Below, in pieces: positions 1 through 7,948 of a stretch of 10,603 nucleotides of DNA. The DNA comes from RGIG2707 sp045600065 (GTDB taxonomy: Bacteria > Bacillota > Clostridia > Peptostreptococcales > Anaerovoracaceae), in assembly GCA_045600065.1 (NCBI GenBank), contig JAZRXE010000104.1, positions 1-10,603 of the forward strand, written 5' to 3'. The number at the start of each line of letters is the position of its first letter. Position 1 is the stretch's first letter. Position numbers and translations under genes: made by a program. The notes under the pieces are model-generated. The model did no database searches and was not told where the DNA came from. It worked only from the letters and a program-made list of their open reading frames with translations.

Positions 1-1
1 T

Positions 2-271
2 CACTGTGTAATAGCACTTGAGGATGACACGATACCGAACGACGGTGCCACAGGAGAACGTTATCTGTACGCAGAATTTGTTAAGGACAACATTGTAGTG
101 ACGATAGGAGCCGGTGATGAAATCCCCGGTTTTGATACGAAGCGTACCCGGTATGGGGTAGAATATATTCGCAAGAAATCCATCGAAGAGGTCATGTTCG
201 GTGTCGCATGGGCAGAGGACTACGAAGGTCCCAACGATATCCGGACACAATTGGCAACAGATTTATATTGA
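2..271 (+). CDS. Hypothetical protein, C-terminal fragment
   Basis: This is an open frame of 89 codons that runs in from before the window and ends at TGA 269-271; no start codon is needed inside the window. The translation is protein-like: it begins HCVIALEDDTIPNDG, has a middle part with alternating hydrophobic residues (DNIVVTIGAGDEIPGFDT), and ends in a charged, helix-like tail (YIRKKSIEEVMFGVAWAEDY). There is no membrane segment or signal peptide in the visible part. I do not recognise the family and assign no function. It is followed by a 108-base spacer before the flavodoxin gene, so it is probably not tightly coupled to it. The uninterrupted frame up to the window edge and sensible composition are the only support; it could be a decayed gene remnant, but nothing shows that. 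Confidence 0.6.
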   Translation, partial: HCVIALEDDTIPNDGATGERYLYAEFVKDNIVVTIGAGDEIPGFDTKRTRYGVEYIRKKSIEEVMFGVAWAEDYEGPNDIRTQLATDLY

Positions 272-279
272 TATTACTT

Positions 280-303
280 ATATGCCTCAGTTTGCCGGCA
301 TAT
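280..303. repeat. Inverted repeat after the first gene
   Basis: The arms ATATGCC (280-286) and GGCATAT (297-303) are perfect 7-base complements around a 10-base loop. It starts 8 bases after the stop codon at 271, where a terminator would be expected, but no run of T follows on either strand, so it does not meet the usual definition of an intrinsic terminator. It may be a transcript 3' end structure or a chance repeat. Confidence 0.3.
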
Positions 304-379
304 CAGATAGACATTGTCGATCCATGTCCGTCTGAGAACCATTTATTTGATCAAAGAATATATGTAGGAGGAACTACCC

Positions 380-877
380 GTGAAAATGTCTGTTATTTAT
401 CATTCCGTAACCGGAAACACCGGGAATATGGGAGAAAAGATCGTTGAGGGAATGAATTCAGTGCCGGGTGCAGAGGCTAGGAGCTTCAGCATCGACGATA
501 TCGACGAAGGATTTGTCAGGGAATCCGTATGCGTCGTGTTCGGCTCTCCTATCTATGCAGCCCATATCTCCGGGCAGATGCTGGATTTTATGCTGAATGA
601 AGCCGGAAAGCTTCAGCTTGCCGGAAAGCTATGCGGCGCCTATGCAACGGCGCAGTATGCGCATGGCGGAGCCGAGCTGGGCATACAGGAGATGCTGACC
701 TACATGATGGTACAAGGCGGACTGATCTATTCCGGTGGCGGGTCACAGGGCAAGCCGGTGATTCATCTTGGTCCCGTTGGGATCGACAATACCATGGATA
801 TCGAACAGTTTGCCGATTATTTCGTGATTTACGGAAAGCGTATGGCGTGCAAGGCCGTTGAGCTGTGGACCGAGTGA
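380..877 (+). CDS. Flavodoxin family protein
   Basis: A 165-residue protein of flavodoxin/WrbA-like size and fold, expected to be a cytoplasmic FMN-binding electron carrier or small reductase. The N-terminus shows a beta strand followed by the FMN phosphate loop S-V-T-G-N-T (residues 9-14). A second loop, GSPIYAAHISGQM (about 55-67), matches the GSPxY segment of the family, and the stretch ATAQYAHGGAELGIQEML (89-106) lies where flavodoxin-fold quinone reductases contact the flavin. The start is GTG 380: AGGAGG at 366-371 lies 8 bases upstream, while the in-frame ATG at 386 would be 14 bases away. No membrane segment or iron-sulfur cysteine cluster is present, so it is a plain flavodoxin domain. 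It is the first of four closely spaced genes. Its redox partner cannot be told from the sequence. Confidence 0.9.
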   Translation: MKMSVIYHSVTGNTGNMGEKIVEGMNSVPGAEARSFSIDDIDEGFVRESVCVVFGSPIYAAHISGQMLDFMLNEAGKLQLAGKLCGAYATAQYAHGGAELGIQEMLTYMMVQGGLIYSGGGSQGKPVIHLGPVGIDNTMDIEQFADYFVIYGKRMACKAVELWTE

Positions 878-900
878 TGCATAGTGAGGATGTGTTCGAA

Positions 901-1524
901 ATGGACTCAGAAAAGAAAAGGATCTCAGACAGAACCATGCATCTTATTGGATCCGGTCTTGTGGCAGGAATACTGATATTGAATGTATCGTTTATACTCA
1001 CGCTGTTTTTTAACGCGGCGTATTCGAATCTGCTGGGCTCGGAAAAATCGATTATGGTTTTCGGCTTTGTGTCTGCCTCTATCGACGCCATAGCCGGTGG
1101 ACTTGTAATCGCCCAGCTTAAAGATAATAATGAAGCGGCGATCAAGGGCAACGAGGTGAACATCAGCGGTTTTTACAATCAGTTCATCGCTTACTGGAAG
1201 GAATGGGGAATGGTTTTTATCGATCACCCCGAGCTGAGAAAATATTTTTATGATAATGCGCCCATAGATACAGACAGCGAGGACTATTCACTGGCTATGG
1301 CAGTCGCAACATATATGGACGACCTGTTTGTGTACTCTAAAACCGAGGTGGAGCGTCTTATGACAAATTTCGATATTATGCCCCAGCAGCAGTACGATTC
1401 ATATATTGAGTATATGAAATGGATGAGATCTTCAAATGTTTATAAGCTGTACCTGAAGCAATACGGCAGCAATATCAATCGTTATGAAGAGTACCGCGGC
1501 AAAACCGAAGGTGGGGCTTATTAA
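901..1524 (+). CDS. Two-helix membrane protein, unknown function
   Basis: A 207-residue protein that I cannot place firmly. A charged N-terminus (MDSEKKRISDR) is followed by two hydrophobic segments, about residues 13-36 and 50-70, then a soluble, mostly helical C-terminal domain of about 135 residues rich in Tyr, Asp and Glu. The segment FIAYWKEWGMVFIDHPELRKYFYDNAP (95-121) is the most conserved-looking part and recalls, from memory and unverified, small membrane-anchored proteins annotated DUF4760 or DUF6082. ATG 901 is preferred because GTGAGG (884-889) lies 11 bases upstream. Alternatives are ATG 877, which overlaps the flavodoxin stop as TGATG and would allow translational coupling, and GTG 865. 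It sits 23 bases before the next gene, so the two are probably cotranscribed. The charge pattern leaves the orientation of the C-terminal domain uncertain, but the basic N-terminus suggests it is cytoplasmic. Confidence 0.8.
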   Translation: MDSEKKRISDRTMHLIGSGLVAGILILNVSFILTLFFNAAYSNLLGSEKSIMVFGFVSASIDAIAGGLVIAQLKDNNEAAIKGNEVNISGFYNQFIAYWKEWGMVFIDHPELRKYFYDNAPIDTDSEDYSLAMAVATYMDDLFVYSKTEVERLMTNFDIMPQQQYDSYIEYMKWMRSSNVYKLYLKQYGSNINRYEEYRGKTEGGAY

Positions 1525-1547
1525 GCTTTTACAGGGGGAGAAATCTG

Positions 1548-3020
1548 ATGAAAACAATTTTGAGAGCGTTGGAGTATTATGCGCTTATACCTTTTGCGGC
1601 AAGCCTTCCGGGCTTTATAATGACCATGGGCGGTCTGTCGGATATGACAATGATCGCCGTGCCTTTGTTTGCCGCAGTCATCGTTCTTTTACTGAAGGAC
1701 AGGCTCGATATGGAGTTCGCGGCAAAGGTCTGGGGGCTGGCCTTTATTATACTTCTGCTGTGCTTTACCGTTATGATGGTCATTGCCTCCGGCGGAGTGG
1801 AGGGGGTCATTATGAGCAATTTCAGCTGGCTGATATTCCCCTTTGCTCCGATAATGCTCATGCTTATGCTTATGGGGGAAAACATGCTGCTGTTTTCGGC
1901 TGCCATGCTGACATATCTCATGTGCTTTTTTGTAAGCGTCAGATCCGGCGGTCTGAGCCTGAAGAAGCTTAAGCTTCCTGCCGTGCTTGCTCTTGTATGC
2001 ATAGCGGTAAGCGGCTATCTGTATTCCAACAGGCCTGCCGTCAAATACGGAGGTCATGGCTTCGATTACATGTTCGGCTATTCCAGCACTGACTTTACTG
2101 ATTATACGGTCTACAGCAGAAATTCCAGGCTTGCCGTACTGGACGAGCCCTCCGCGTTTGTGATCGAAAATGAGGCGGATATGCCTGTGCTCGACGGAGC
2201 CGAAGCCTGCTATCCTCTTTATGCGGCCTTTGCCAAGGCGGTGTACAAGGATATTGACGTTATAGAATCGAACTGGATCAGCGAAGGCGACAGGCCAGTA
2301 TCCAACGGAAAGATAGTCACCTTTACAAATACCGTCAGGGGCTTCAGCAGGCTTTTGAACAAATCGAAGGATCTGGAAAAGTACCTGGGCGGAGCTGATA
2401 TGTTTTTCGGTGCAAGGCCCTCCGAATCTCAGCTTCTGGAGGCGGAAGAGCTGGGCGTCGGGCTGGATATCACTCCCATAGCAAAAGAGGCCTTTGTGTT
2501 CTTTGTGGAAGAAGACAACCCTGTGGACGGTATCACTTCTGAGCAGATCAGGGCAATATACCATGGAGATATCACCAACTGGAACCAGCTGGGCGGCAAA
2601 AACCAGGAGATACTGGCTTTCCAGCGTCCGCATAATTCCGGCTCCCAGACCATGATGGAATATTTCATGGGAGACGTTTCCTTAAAGGAGCCTTTATCCT
2701 ACGAAATGGTAAGCGCCATGAGCGGAATCATACATCAGGTGGCGCAATATGCCAACGAGGAGGGCGCTCTGGGCTATTCCTTCAGGTATTTTCTTGAGGA
2801 GCTTCATCAGGAGGAGAATGTGAAAATGCTTTCCGTAGACGGAGTATATCCGTCATTGGAAAATATCAAAAACGGCACATATCCTCTGACTGCCGATGTC
2901 TGCCTTATAACCAGGGCAGGCGAGTATGATCCGGATATTCAGCTTATGAAGGATTTTATTCTCTCCGAGCAGGGCCGCGAGCTGATCGAAAAGACCGGCT
3001 ATGCCAGCCTGGATCAGTAA
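1548..3020 (+). CDS. Membrane protein with PstS-like substrate-binding domain
   Basis: A 490-residue fusion. Residues 1-160 form a hydrophobic block with five to six predicted membrane helices (about 11-28, 34-49, 60-80, 93-109, 112-132, 143-160). Residues about 200-490 are a PstS-type periplasmic binding protein fold: LDGAEACYPLYAAF (215-228) at the first ligand loop, GADMFFGARPSESQ (282-295), ITPIAKEAFVFFV (308-320), the typical TSEQIRAIYHGDITNWNQLGG (330-350), RPHNSGSQTMMEYF (360-373) at the position of the SGT phosphate loop, and LSEQGRELIEKTGY (472-485). The very basic loop 132-142 before the last helix suggests that the binding domain faces outside. Classical PstS is a lipoprotein or secreted; here there is no lipobox and the domain is anchored by a multi-helix module. 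No pstC, pstA or pstB is adjacent. GGGGGAG at 1534-1540 lies 7 bases before ATG 1548. Phosphate or another oxyanion is the likely ligand; transport versus sensing is open. Confidence 0.85.
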   Translation: MKTILRALEYYALIPFAASLPGFIMTMGGLSDMTMIAVPLFAAVIVLLLKDRLDMEFAAKVWGLAFIILLLCFTVMMVIASGGVEGVIMSNFSWLIFPFAPIMLMLMLMGENMLLFSAAMLTYLMCFFVSVRSGGLSLKKLKLPAVLALVCIAVSGYLYSNRPAVKYGGHGFDYMFGYSSTDFTDYTVYSRNSRLAVLDEPSAFVIENEADMPVLDGAEACYPLYAAFAKAVYKDIDVIESNWISEGDRPVSNGKIVTFTNTVRGFSRLLNKSKDLEKYLGGADMFFGARPSESQLLEAEELGVGLDITPIAKEAFVFFVEEDNPVDGITSEQIRAIYHGDITNWNQLGGKNQEILAFQRPHNSGSQTMMEYFMGDVSLKEPLSYEMVSAMSGIIHQVAQYANEEGALGYSFRYFLEELHQEENVKMLSVDGVYPSLENIKNGTYPLTADVCLITRAGEYDPDIQLMKDFILSEQGRELIEKTGYASLDQ

Positions 3021-3054
3021 CTATGTTTTTTTAAGATGATCTAAGGAGGATCAG

Positions 3055-3738
3055 ATGGTTTACGCAGTGTCGGATCTGCACGGCTGTTACGATAAATATA
3101 TCAGACTTCTTGAAAGGCTCGATCTCGGACCCGATGACACTCTGTACATTCTGGGCGATATAGTGGACCGGGGCGAGGACGGGATCAGGATAATACTCGA
3201 TCTTCTGGGCAGAAAGAACATATTTTCCTGCAGGGGCAATCACGATGACTGCGCTCTGCTTTTTCTCAAAGGCATGGGTAGCGTAAGCGATGAGGATTAT
3301 TCCGACGCATATTTCAGATCCTTTCTTGCATGGATATCCGACGGCGGAGACACTACCTGCGAGGCCTTTGAGGCCCTCGGCAGCGCAGACAAGGCAAGAG
3401 TGCTGAGCTATCTGAAGTATATGCCTTTATATGAGGAGCTTACTGTGGGCGGGCGAAGCTTTTTTCTTGCACATACCGTGCCGTCCGCAGACAAGATGGC
3501 AGATATAGGACGCTGCATGCCTTACGATTTTATTATGGGTGAGCCCGAGTACGGCAAAACTTACTTCGAGGATAAGTTCATAGTCACCGGACATACCCCG
3601 ACAGGCCTGATAGATCCTGACTTCAAGGGCAGAATATATAAGGCACACAATCATATTGCCATAGACTGCGGAGCTGTTTTCGGAAACCCCCTGGGCTGCA
3701 TCTGTCTTGATACCTTGGAAGAGATATATGCAGAGTAG
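3055..3738 (+). CDS. PPP-family metallophosphatase (serine/threonine phosphatase-like)
   Basis: A 227-residue calcineurin-like phosphoesterase of the bacterial PrpA/PrpB type, which hydrolyses phosphomonoesters using two bound metal ions. All signature motifs are present: SDLHG (D7, H9), GDIVDRG (34-40; D35, R39), GNHD (61-64; N62, H63), a histidine in FLAH (H140), and VTGHTPTG with H180. This is the full metal ligand set, so an active enzyme is expected. It has no signal peptide or membrane segment and should be cytoplasmic. ATG 3055 follows a strong AAGGAGGA (3043-3050) by 4 bases. That site lies in the loop of a short potential hairpin, TGATC (3037-3041) with GATCA (3049-3053), whose significance is doubtful. 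It is 34 bases behind the PstS-like gene with no terminator between, so it is probably the last gene of that operon. Substrates could be phosphoproteins or small molecules; the sequence does not tell. Confidence 0.93.
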   Translation: MVYAVSDLHGCYDKYIRLLERLDLGPDDTLYILGDIVDRGEDGIRIILDLLGRKNIFSCRGNHDDCALLFLKGMGSVSDEDYSDAYFRSFLAWISDGGDTTCEAFEALGSADKARVLSYLKYMPLYEELTVGGRSFFLAHTVPSADKMADIGRCMPYDFIMGEPEYGKTYFEDKFIVTGHTPTGLIDPDFKGRIYKAHNHIAIDCGAVFGNPLGCICLDTLEEIYAE

Positions 3739-3791
3739 GCTGCCGAGGGCAAGGGCAGAGACCGGAAGTTCAGGACTTTGAAGAAATATGA

Positions 3792-3801
3792 ACACCGGTG
3801 T
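3792..3801. repeat. Short perfect palindrome ACACCGGTGT
   Basis: A 10-base perfect palindrome in the 185-base spacer between the phosphatase and the glycosyltransferase genes, about 52 bases upstream of the proposed -35 element at 3853. It could be an operator half-turn pair, but at this length it may be chance. Nothing else gene-like was found in 3739-3850. Confidence 0.2.
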
Positions 3802-3852
3802 CAATTATTATCTGTAATTTTCTGCCGTTTTAGTATCCTGCGGCTTATTTGC

Positions 3853-3880
3853 TTGCCTTTTGTACGCTTGTTGGTATACT
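3853..3880 (+). promoter_or_regulatory. Predicted sigma-A promoter of the GT4 gene
   Basis: TTGCCT (3853-3858) and TATACT (3875-3880) are separated by 16 bases, and TGG directly before the -10 hexamer gives an extended -10 (TGN). A second TATACT follows at 3888-3893 but has no good -35. The promoter is 44 bases upstream of ATG 3924, which argues that the gene starts at this ATG and not at the in-frame TTG at 3849, which lies upstream of the promoter. Confidence 0.55.
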
Positions 3881-3923
3881 GAAATTGTATACTGCAGTTC
3901 ATTATTTCGGTGGCAAAGATAGT

Positions 3924-5093
3924 ATGAAGGTCCTGATCACAACAGACTTATATGTCACCTCTACCAACGGAGTTGCCACATCCGTGCGCAATCTTGCCGA
4001 GGAGCTGGGCATGCGCGGACACGATGTGCGCATTCTTACTCTGTCCGCGGATTTGCACAGCCGCAGGGATGAAAACGTATATTATATACGCTCGGTGTCC
4101 ATGGAAAAGGTCTATCCCAATGTCCGCGGCACATTGTCCTTCAGGAACCGTTATTTAGACGAGCTGATAGACTGGAAGCCCGATGTGATCCACAGTCAGT
4201 GCGAGTTTTTCTCTTTTCAGTTCGCAGTCTACATTTCCGCAAAGACCGGAACGCCAATAGTCCATACCTATCACACACTTTACGAGCAGTATTTCGGCTA
4301 TCTTTTCCCCAGCGAGACGGTGGGGCGTTATGTGATCCCGCGCATATCAAAATGGAGGCTCAGGCACACCGCTGCCCTTATTAGCCCTACGGTAAAAACA
4401 GAGGATGTGCTCAGGGGCTACGGCATAAGCAAGCCTATACATGTGGTCCCAACGGGGATTTCATTGGATCAGCACCTTCCAACGCTTGATGATGACCGCA
4501 GAGAGGAAATGCGAAGCCGCTTCGGCATAGGCAGGGACGATTTTGTACTTATCAATCTGGGCCGCATAGGCGCGGAGAAAAACATAGAGGAGCTTATCGG
4601 CGGCACTGCCATGCTGATAAGCGAACTGCAGGACCTTAAGCTGCTGATAGTCGGCGGGGGCCCGTCTGCGGAGGATCTTAAGAAGCTTTCCCTGCAGCTT
4701 GGCATTTCCGACAGGGTGATCTTTACAGGCATGGTAGATCCGTCCCTGGTGCAGTATTACTATCATATGGGCGATGTCTTTGTCAGTGCATCCACCAGCG
4801 AGACCCAGGGGCTTACGTATATCGAGGCTGCGGCTAACGGACTGCCGCTGGTCTGCCGCAGGGATCCCTGCCTTGAAGGTGTGCTCACAGACGGTCAGAA
4901 CGGCTTCGTCTACGACGATCTTGAGGGCTTTAAGACTGCTGTTTCAAAGCTTTACAAGGACAGGGAGCTGAGGCTGGTTTTCGCAAAGAACAGCACTCAG
5001 GCAGCGGGAGCCTTCGACAAGCATCATTTTGCGGATTCCGTGGAGCAGGTCTACGAAGAGGTCTGCAGGCAGGCCCGCGTTCATAATAAATAA
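3924..5093 (+). CDS. GT4 glycosyltransferase, diacylglycerol glucosyltransferase-like
   Basis: A 389-residue GT-B enzyme of family GT4 that most resembles Firmicute and Acholeplasma 1,2-diacylglycerol 3-glucosyltransferases (alMGS type), which make glucolipids at the inner face of the membrane using UDP-glucose. The N-terminal acceptor domain starts MKVLITTDLYVTSTNGVATSV (1-21) with the family's early glycine-containing loop; HTYHTLYEQYF (114-124) follows. The donor domain has GRIGAEKNIE (213-222; R214 and K219 for the nucleotide phosphates), LLIVGGGP (240-247), and the retaining-GT4 E-x7-E pair at E293 and E301 in SETQGLTYIEA. No transmembrane helix is present; basic patches fit peripheral membrane binding. 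ATG 3924 begins the conserved strand; the frame stays open 25 codons upstream to a TTG, but that part is not conserved-looking. The ribosome site is weak (GGTGG 3909-3913). It is a single-gene unit with its own promoter and terminator. The exact acceptor and sugar are inferred. Confidence 0.9.
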   Translation: MKVLITTDLYVTSTNGVATSVRNLAEELGMRGHDVRILTLSADLHSRRDENVYYIRSVSMEKVYPNVRGTLSFRNRYLDELIDWKPDVIHSQCEFFSFQFAVYISAKTGTPIVHTYHTLYEQYFGYLFPSETVGRYVIPRISKWRLRHTAALISPTVKTEDVLRGYGISKPIHVVPTGISLDQHLPTLDDDRREEMRSRFGIGRDDFVLINLGRIGAEKNIEELIGGTAMLISELQDLKLLIVGGGPSAEDLKKLSLQLGISDRVIFTGMVDPSLVQYYYHMGDVFVSASTSETQGLTYIEAAANGLPLVCRRDPCLEGVLTDGQNGFVYDDLEGFKTAVSKLYKDRELRLVFAKNSTQAAGAFDKHHFADSVEQVYEEVCRQARVHNK

Positions 5094-5121
5094 TAGCATT
5101 GGATATTTTACCTGTAATCGC

Positions 5122-5151
5122 AAGGGCTGTGTTCTTCACAGTCCTTTTCTT
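5122..5151 (+). terminator. Intrinsic terminator after the GT4 gene
   Basis: AAGGGCTGTG (5122-5131) pairs with CACAGTCCTT (5137-5146), a 10-base stem with one G-U pair and a 5-base TTCTT loop, followed by TTCTT (5147-5151). It lies 29 bases after the glycosyltransferase stop. Its T-rich tail overlaps the first of two TTCTTAATG repeats that probably belong to the next promoter. Confidence 0.85.
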
Positions 5152-5166
5152 AATGAATTCTTAATG
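5147..5166 (+). promoter_or_regulatory. Tandem TTCTTAATG repeat, candidate OmpR-family operator
   Basis: TTCTTAATG occurs at 5147-5155 and again at 5158-5166, an exact 9-base direct repeat with an 11-base period, close to one helical turn. OmpR/PhoB-family regulators bind as dimers to such direct repeats. It ends 10 bases before the proposed -35 of the response regulator gene, a position suited to autoregulation. A further TTAAT at 5184-5188 lies between the -35 and -10, 23 bases on from the second copy. Confidence 0.5.
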
Positions 5167-5176
5167 GCAGGGCTCA

Positions 5177-5205
5177 TTGGATTTTAATCCTCCGGGCGCT
5201 ATTAT
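5177..5205 (+). promoter_or_regulatory. Predicted promoter of the two-component operon
   Basis: TTGGAT (5177-5182) and TATTAT (5200-5205) with a 17-base spacer fit a vegetative promoter with a weak -35, as is usual for activated promoters. The predicted start is about 20 bases before ATG 5233, leaving just enough leader for the AGGAGGGG ribosome site at 5222-5229. Confidence 0.5.
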
Positions 5206-5232
5206 ATAGGTGTATTTGTTCAGGAGGGGAAA

Positions 5233-5930
<698 letters not shown>

Positions 5931-5934
<4 letters not shown>

Positions 5935-7832
5935 AGAACTTTATCAGGGGAAAAATCGGACGTTTTCTGATGTTTGTGATTTTTGCCGTCTGCGTAAGCC
6001 TCGCAGCAGGCAGTGCCGGCGGAAGCTGGATCATGATGTCCGAGGGACTTTACGGAGACGGTATTTACAGCGGCTCCGCATCCGAGCTTCTGGATGTGAT
6101 AGACAGCAATGCTGTGTACAGCCAGAGCTGGGGCATGTGGAGGGATGCTATGGATTCTGCTACGGTTCGCCTTAGACCGGGCTGCAGCTTCGAGATCACG
6201 GACGGCTTCGGCCGAAGCATTTACCGCAGCGAGGGCTTTGAGGAAATGTCTGCCTCTCCGGATGCCCGCCTGTTCGAGTATGCGGAGCAGATGGAATACA
6301 TGATAGTTCCCGGCATATGGAAAAGCACGGATGTTATCGTAAAAGAATATATAACGTCTGATTTCGTGTTTCCTGCCGAGCATATGTTCGAAAGATCTCT
6401 TGTTGTATTCGGTATATCCGTAAAGCAGTATCTGATACCGGCGGCGTTCATATTCGCGGCTGCCTCGCTGCTGATCTATGTGATCATGATGTATTCGGCG
6501 GGAAGGCGACCTGGCAGCGAGGAGCTATATCCGGGGCTTCTGGAGGCGGTTCCCTTCGATGTGATGCTGGTATTCTGCGGCGGACTATGTCTGTGCGCTG
6601 CCATGCTTTTGGACAATCAGCCGGCGTTCCTGATCTTTACCGCAGGCCTTGTCCTGGTACTTCCCATGGGCGCCTGCCTCTTCCTGGGGGTGTCCATGAG
6701 CCTGGCAAGCCGGCTGAAGCGGGGCACGCTGGTAAAGGGCACGCTGATTTACAGGATTTGTGCCTTAGCGGTATGCTTATTGAAAAAGCTGCTTGACGGA
6801 CTCAGACGCATATGCATAAGCCTCGGCGGGTTTGTATCCCGTATACCTCTGGTGAGCAGGACTGCGCTGATGGTGCTTGGGCTGATGATCCTCGATACGA
6901 TACTGTCCGGACTCGCATTCGTGGAGGGCGAGTTTTTCATCATCGCCCTTGCCGCCGAGAAGCTGATGCTTTTTTCGGGGGCGGTGGCTGTTGCCTTGGA
7001 GCTGAAAAAGCTTCAGCTTGGTGCAACTGCCCTCGCTGAGGGGGACATGGGATACATTACCGATACCTCGTCTCTGCACGGGGATTTCAAAAGGCACGGC
7101 GAAGCCCTGAACAGCATCAAGGCAGGAATGAGCAAGGCTGTGGAGCATGGGATCAAAAGCGAGAGGATGAAAACAGAGCTGCTTACCAATGTGTCTCACG
7201 ATATCAAGACTCCCATTACATCCATAATCAATTACAGCTCGCTGATAAACAAGGCCGAGCCGGGAGATCCTGAAATCGGCGAGTATTCCCAGGTCCTTCT
7301 TCGACAGAGCGAAAAGCTCAAAAGGCTGCTTGATGATCTTGTAGAGGCCTCCAAGGCTTCTACGGGCAATCTGGAAATAGAGCCTGCTCCCTGCGATGCC
7401 TGTCTGTTTATAGAGCAGGCCCTTGGCGAGTTCCGGGAACGCCTGGAGGATGCGGGCCTTATCCCGGTAAGCTCCGTGCCGGAAGAGCCTGTAATGATAT
7501 CAGCCGACGGAAGGCGTATGCAGAGGGTCTTCGATAATCTCATGGGCAACGTATGCAAGTATTCCCAGCCGGGAACAAGGGTATTCATGGATCTTGCCCG
7601 GGAAAACGGCATGGCAGTTATGCGCATCAAAAACACATCCAGAGATCAGCTCAACATCGGGGCAGAGGAGCTGATGGAGCGCTTTGTTCGGGGCGACAGA
7701 TCCCGAAGCAGCGAAGGAAACGGCCTCGGCCTTTCCATAGCAAAGAGCCTTACGGAGCTTCAGGGAGGCTCATTCGATCTTTCCGTGGACGGAGATCTGT
7801 TCAAGGTCACTGTCAGCTTCCCGCTGATTTAG
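5931..7832 (+). CDS. Multi-helix sensor histidine kinase
   Basis: A 633-residue membrane kinase paired with the upstream regulator; ATG 5931 overlaps its stop in ATGA, giving translational coupling. Helix 1 (about 12-32) is followed by an extracytoplasmic region of about 130 residues (33-165) and a helix at 166-188. Then comes a hydrophobic block with about four more helices (209-227, 232-257, 311-330, 335-356) and a HAMP-like or signalling helix (357-410) with LAEGDMGYITDTSSL. The DHp H-box is TNVSHDIKTPITSIINY with H423. The ATPase domain has the N-box DNLMGNVCKYS (535-545), the FVRGDRS segment, and the G2 box GNGLGLSIAKSL (596-607). The stimulus is unknown; the extra membrane helices between sensor and kinase could sense something in the membrane or contact a partner protein. 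Kinases of this layout are common in Clostridia (family knowledge). It should autophosphorylate H423 and pass phosphate to D52 of the regulator. Confidence 0.96.
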
Positions 7833-7845
7833 ACAGCCGAAGCGG

Positions 7846-7877
7846 GCACCTGCTTTCAGAACGGAGCAGGTGCTTTT
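7846..7877 (+). terminator. Intrinsic terminator after the histidine kinase
   Basis: GCACCTGCT (7846-7854) and AGCAGGTGC (7865-7873) form a perfect 9-base stem with a 10-base loop, followed by TTTT (7874-7877). It lies 13 bases after the kinase stop and separates the two-component operon from the helicase gene. Confidence 0.9.
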
Positions 7878-7935
7878 ATATTGCCGAAAATACTGTCTGC
7901 TTCTGCAAATATTGCTTTATTTTGCGTCAGATCTG

Positions 7936-7944
7936 TGATATTCT
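7936..7944 (+). promoter_or_regulatory. Candidate extended -10 of the pcrA promoter
   Basis: TGATATTCT (TG at 7936-7937, hexamer TATTCT at 7939-7944) fits an extended -10. The -35 region is poor (TTTATT at 7916-7921 with 17-base spacing). If correct, transcription starts near 7950-7952, inside the candidate LexA box. No other convincing promoter was found in 7878-7980. Confidence 0.35.
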
Positions 7945-7948
7945 GTAC

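Noticed and set aside
208..447. Plus-strand open frame of 79 codons
   Set aside because: It overlaps the end of the first gene and the start of the flavodoxin gene in another frame; there is no ribosome site at 208 and the translation looks random.
588..1163. Minus-strand open frame with a hydrophobic N-terminus
   Set aside because: It is antisense to the flavodoxin and the two-helix membrane protein; the apparent hydrophobic start is a mirror of the plus-strand membrane helix codons.
1689..2633. Long open frame of 314 codons on the minus strand
   Set aside because: It lies antisense to the PstS-like fusion gene, which has clear domain motifs and a ribosome site; the minus-strand translation is His/Gln/Gly-rich without recognisable domains.
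3849..3923. N-terminal extension of the glycosyltransferase from a TTG at 3849
   Set aside because: The predicted promoter (3853-3880) lies inside this stretch, there is no ribosome site before 3849, and the conserved GT4 N-terminal strand begins at ATG 3924.
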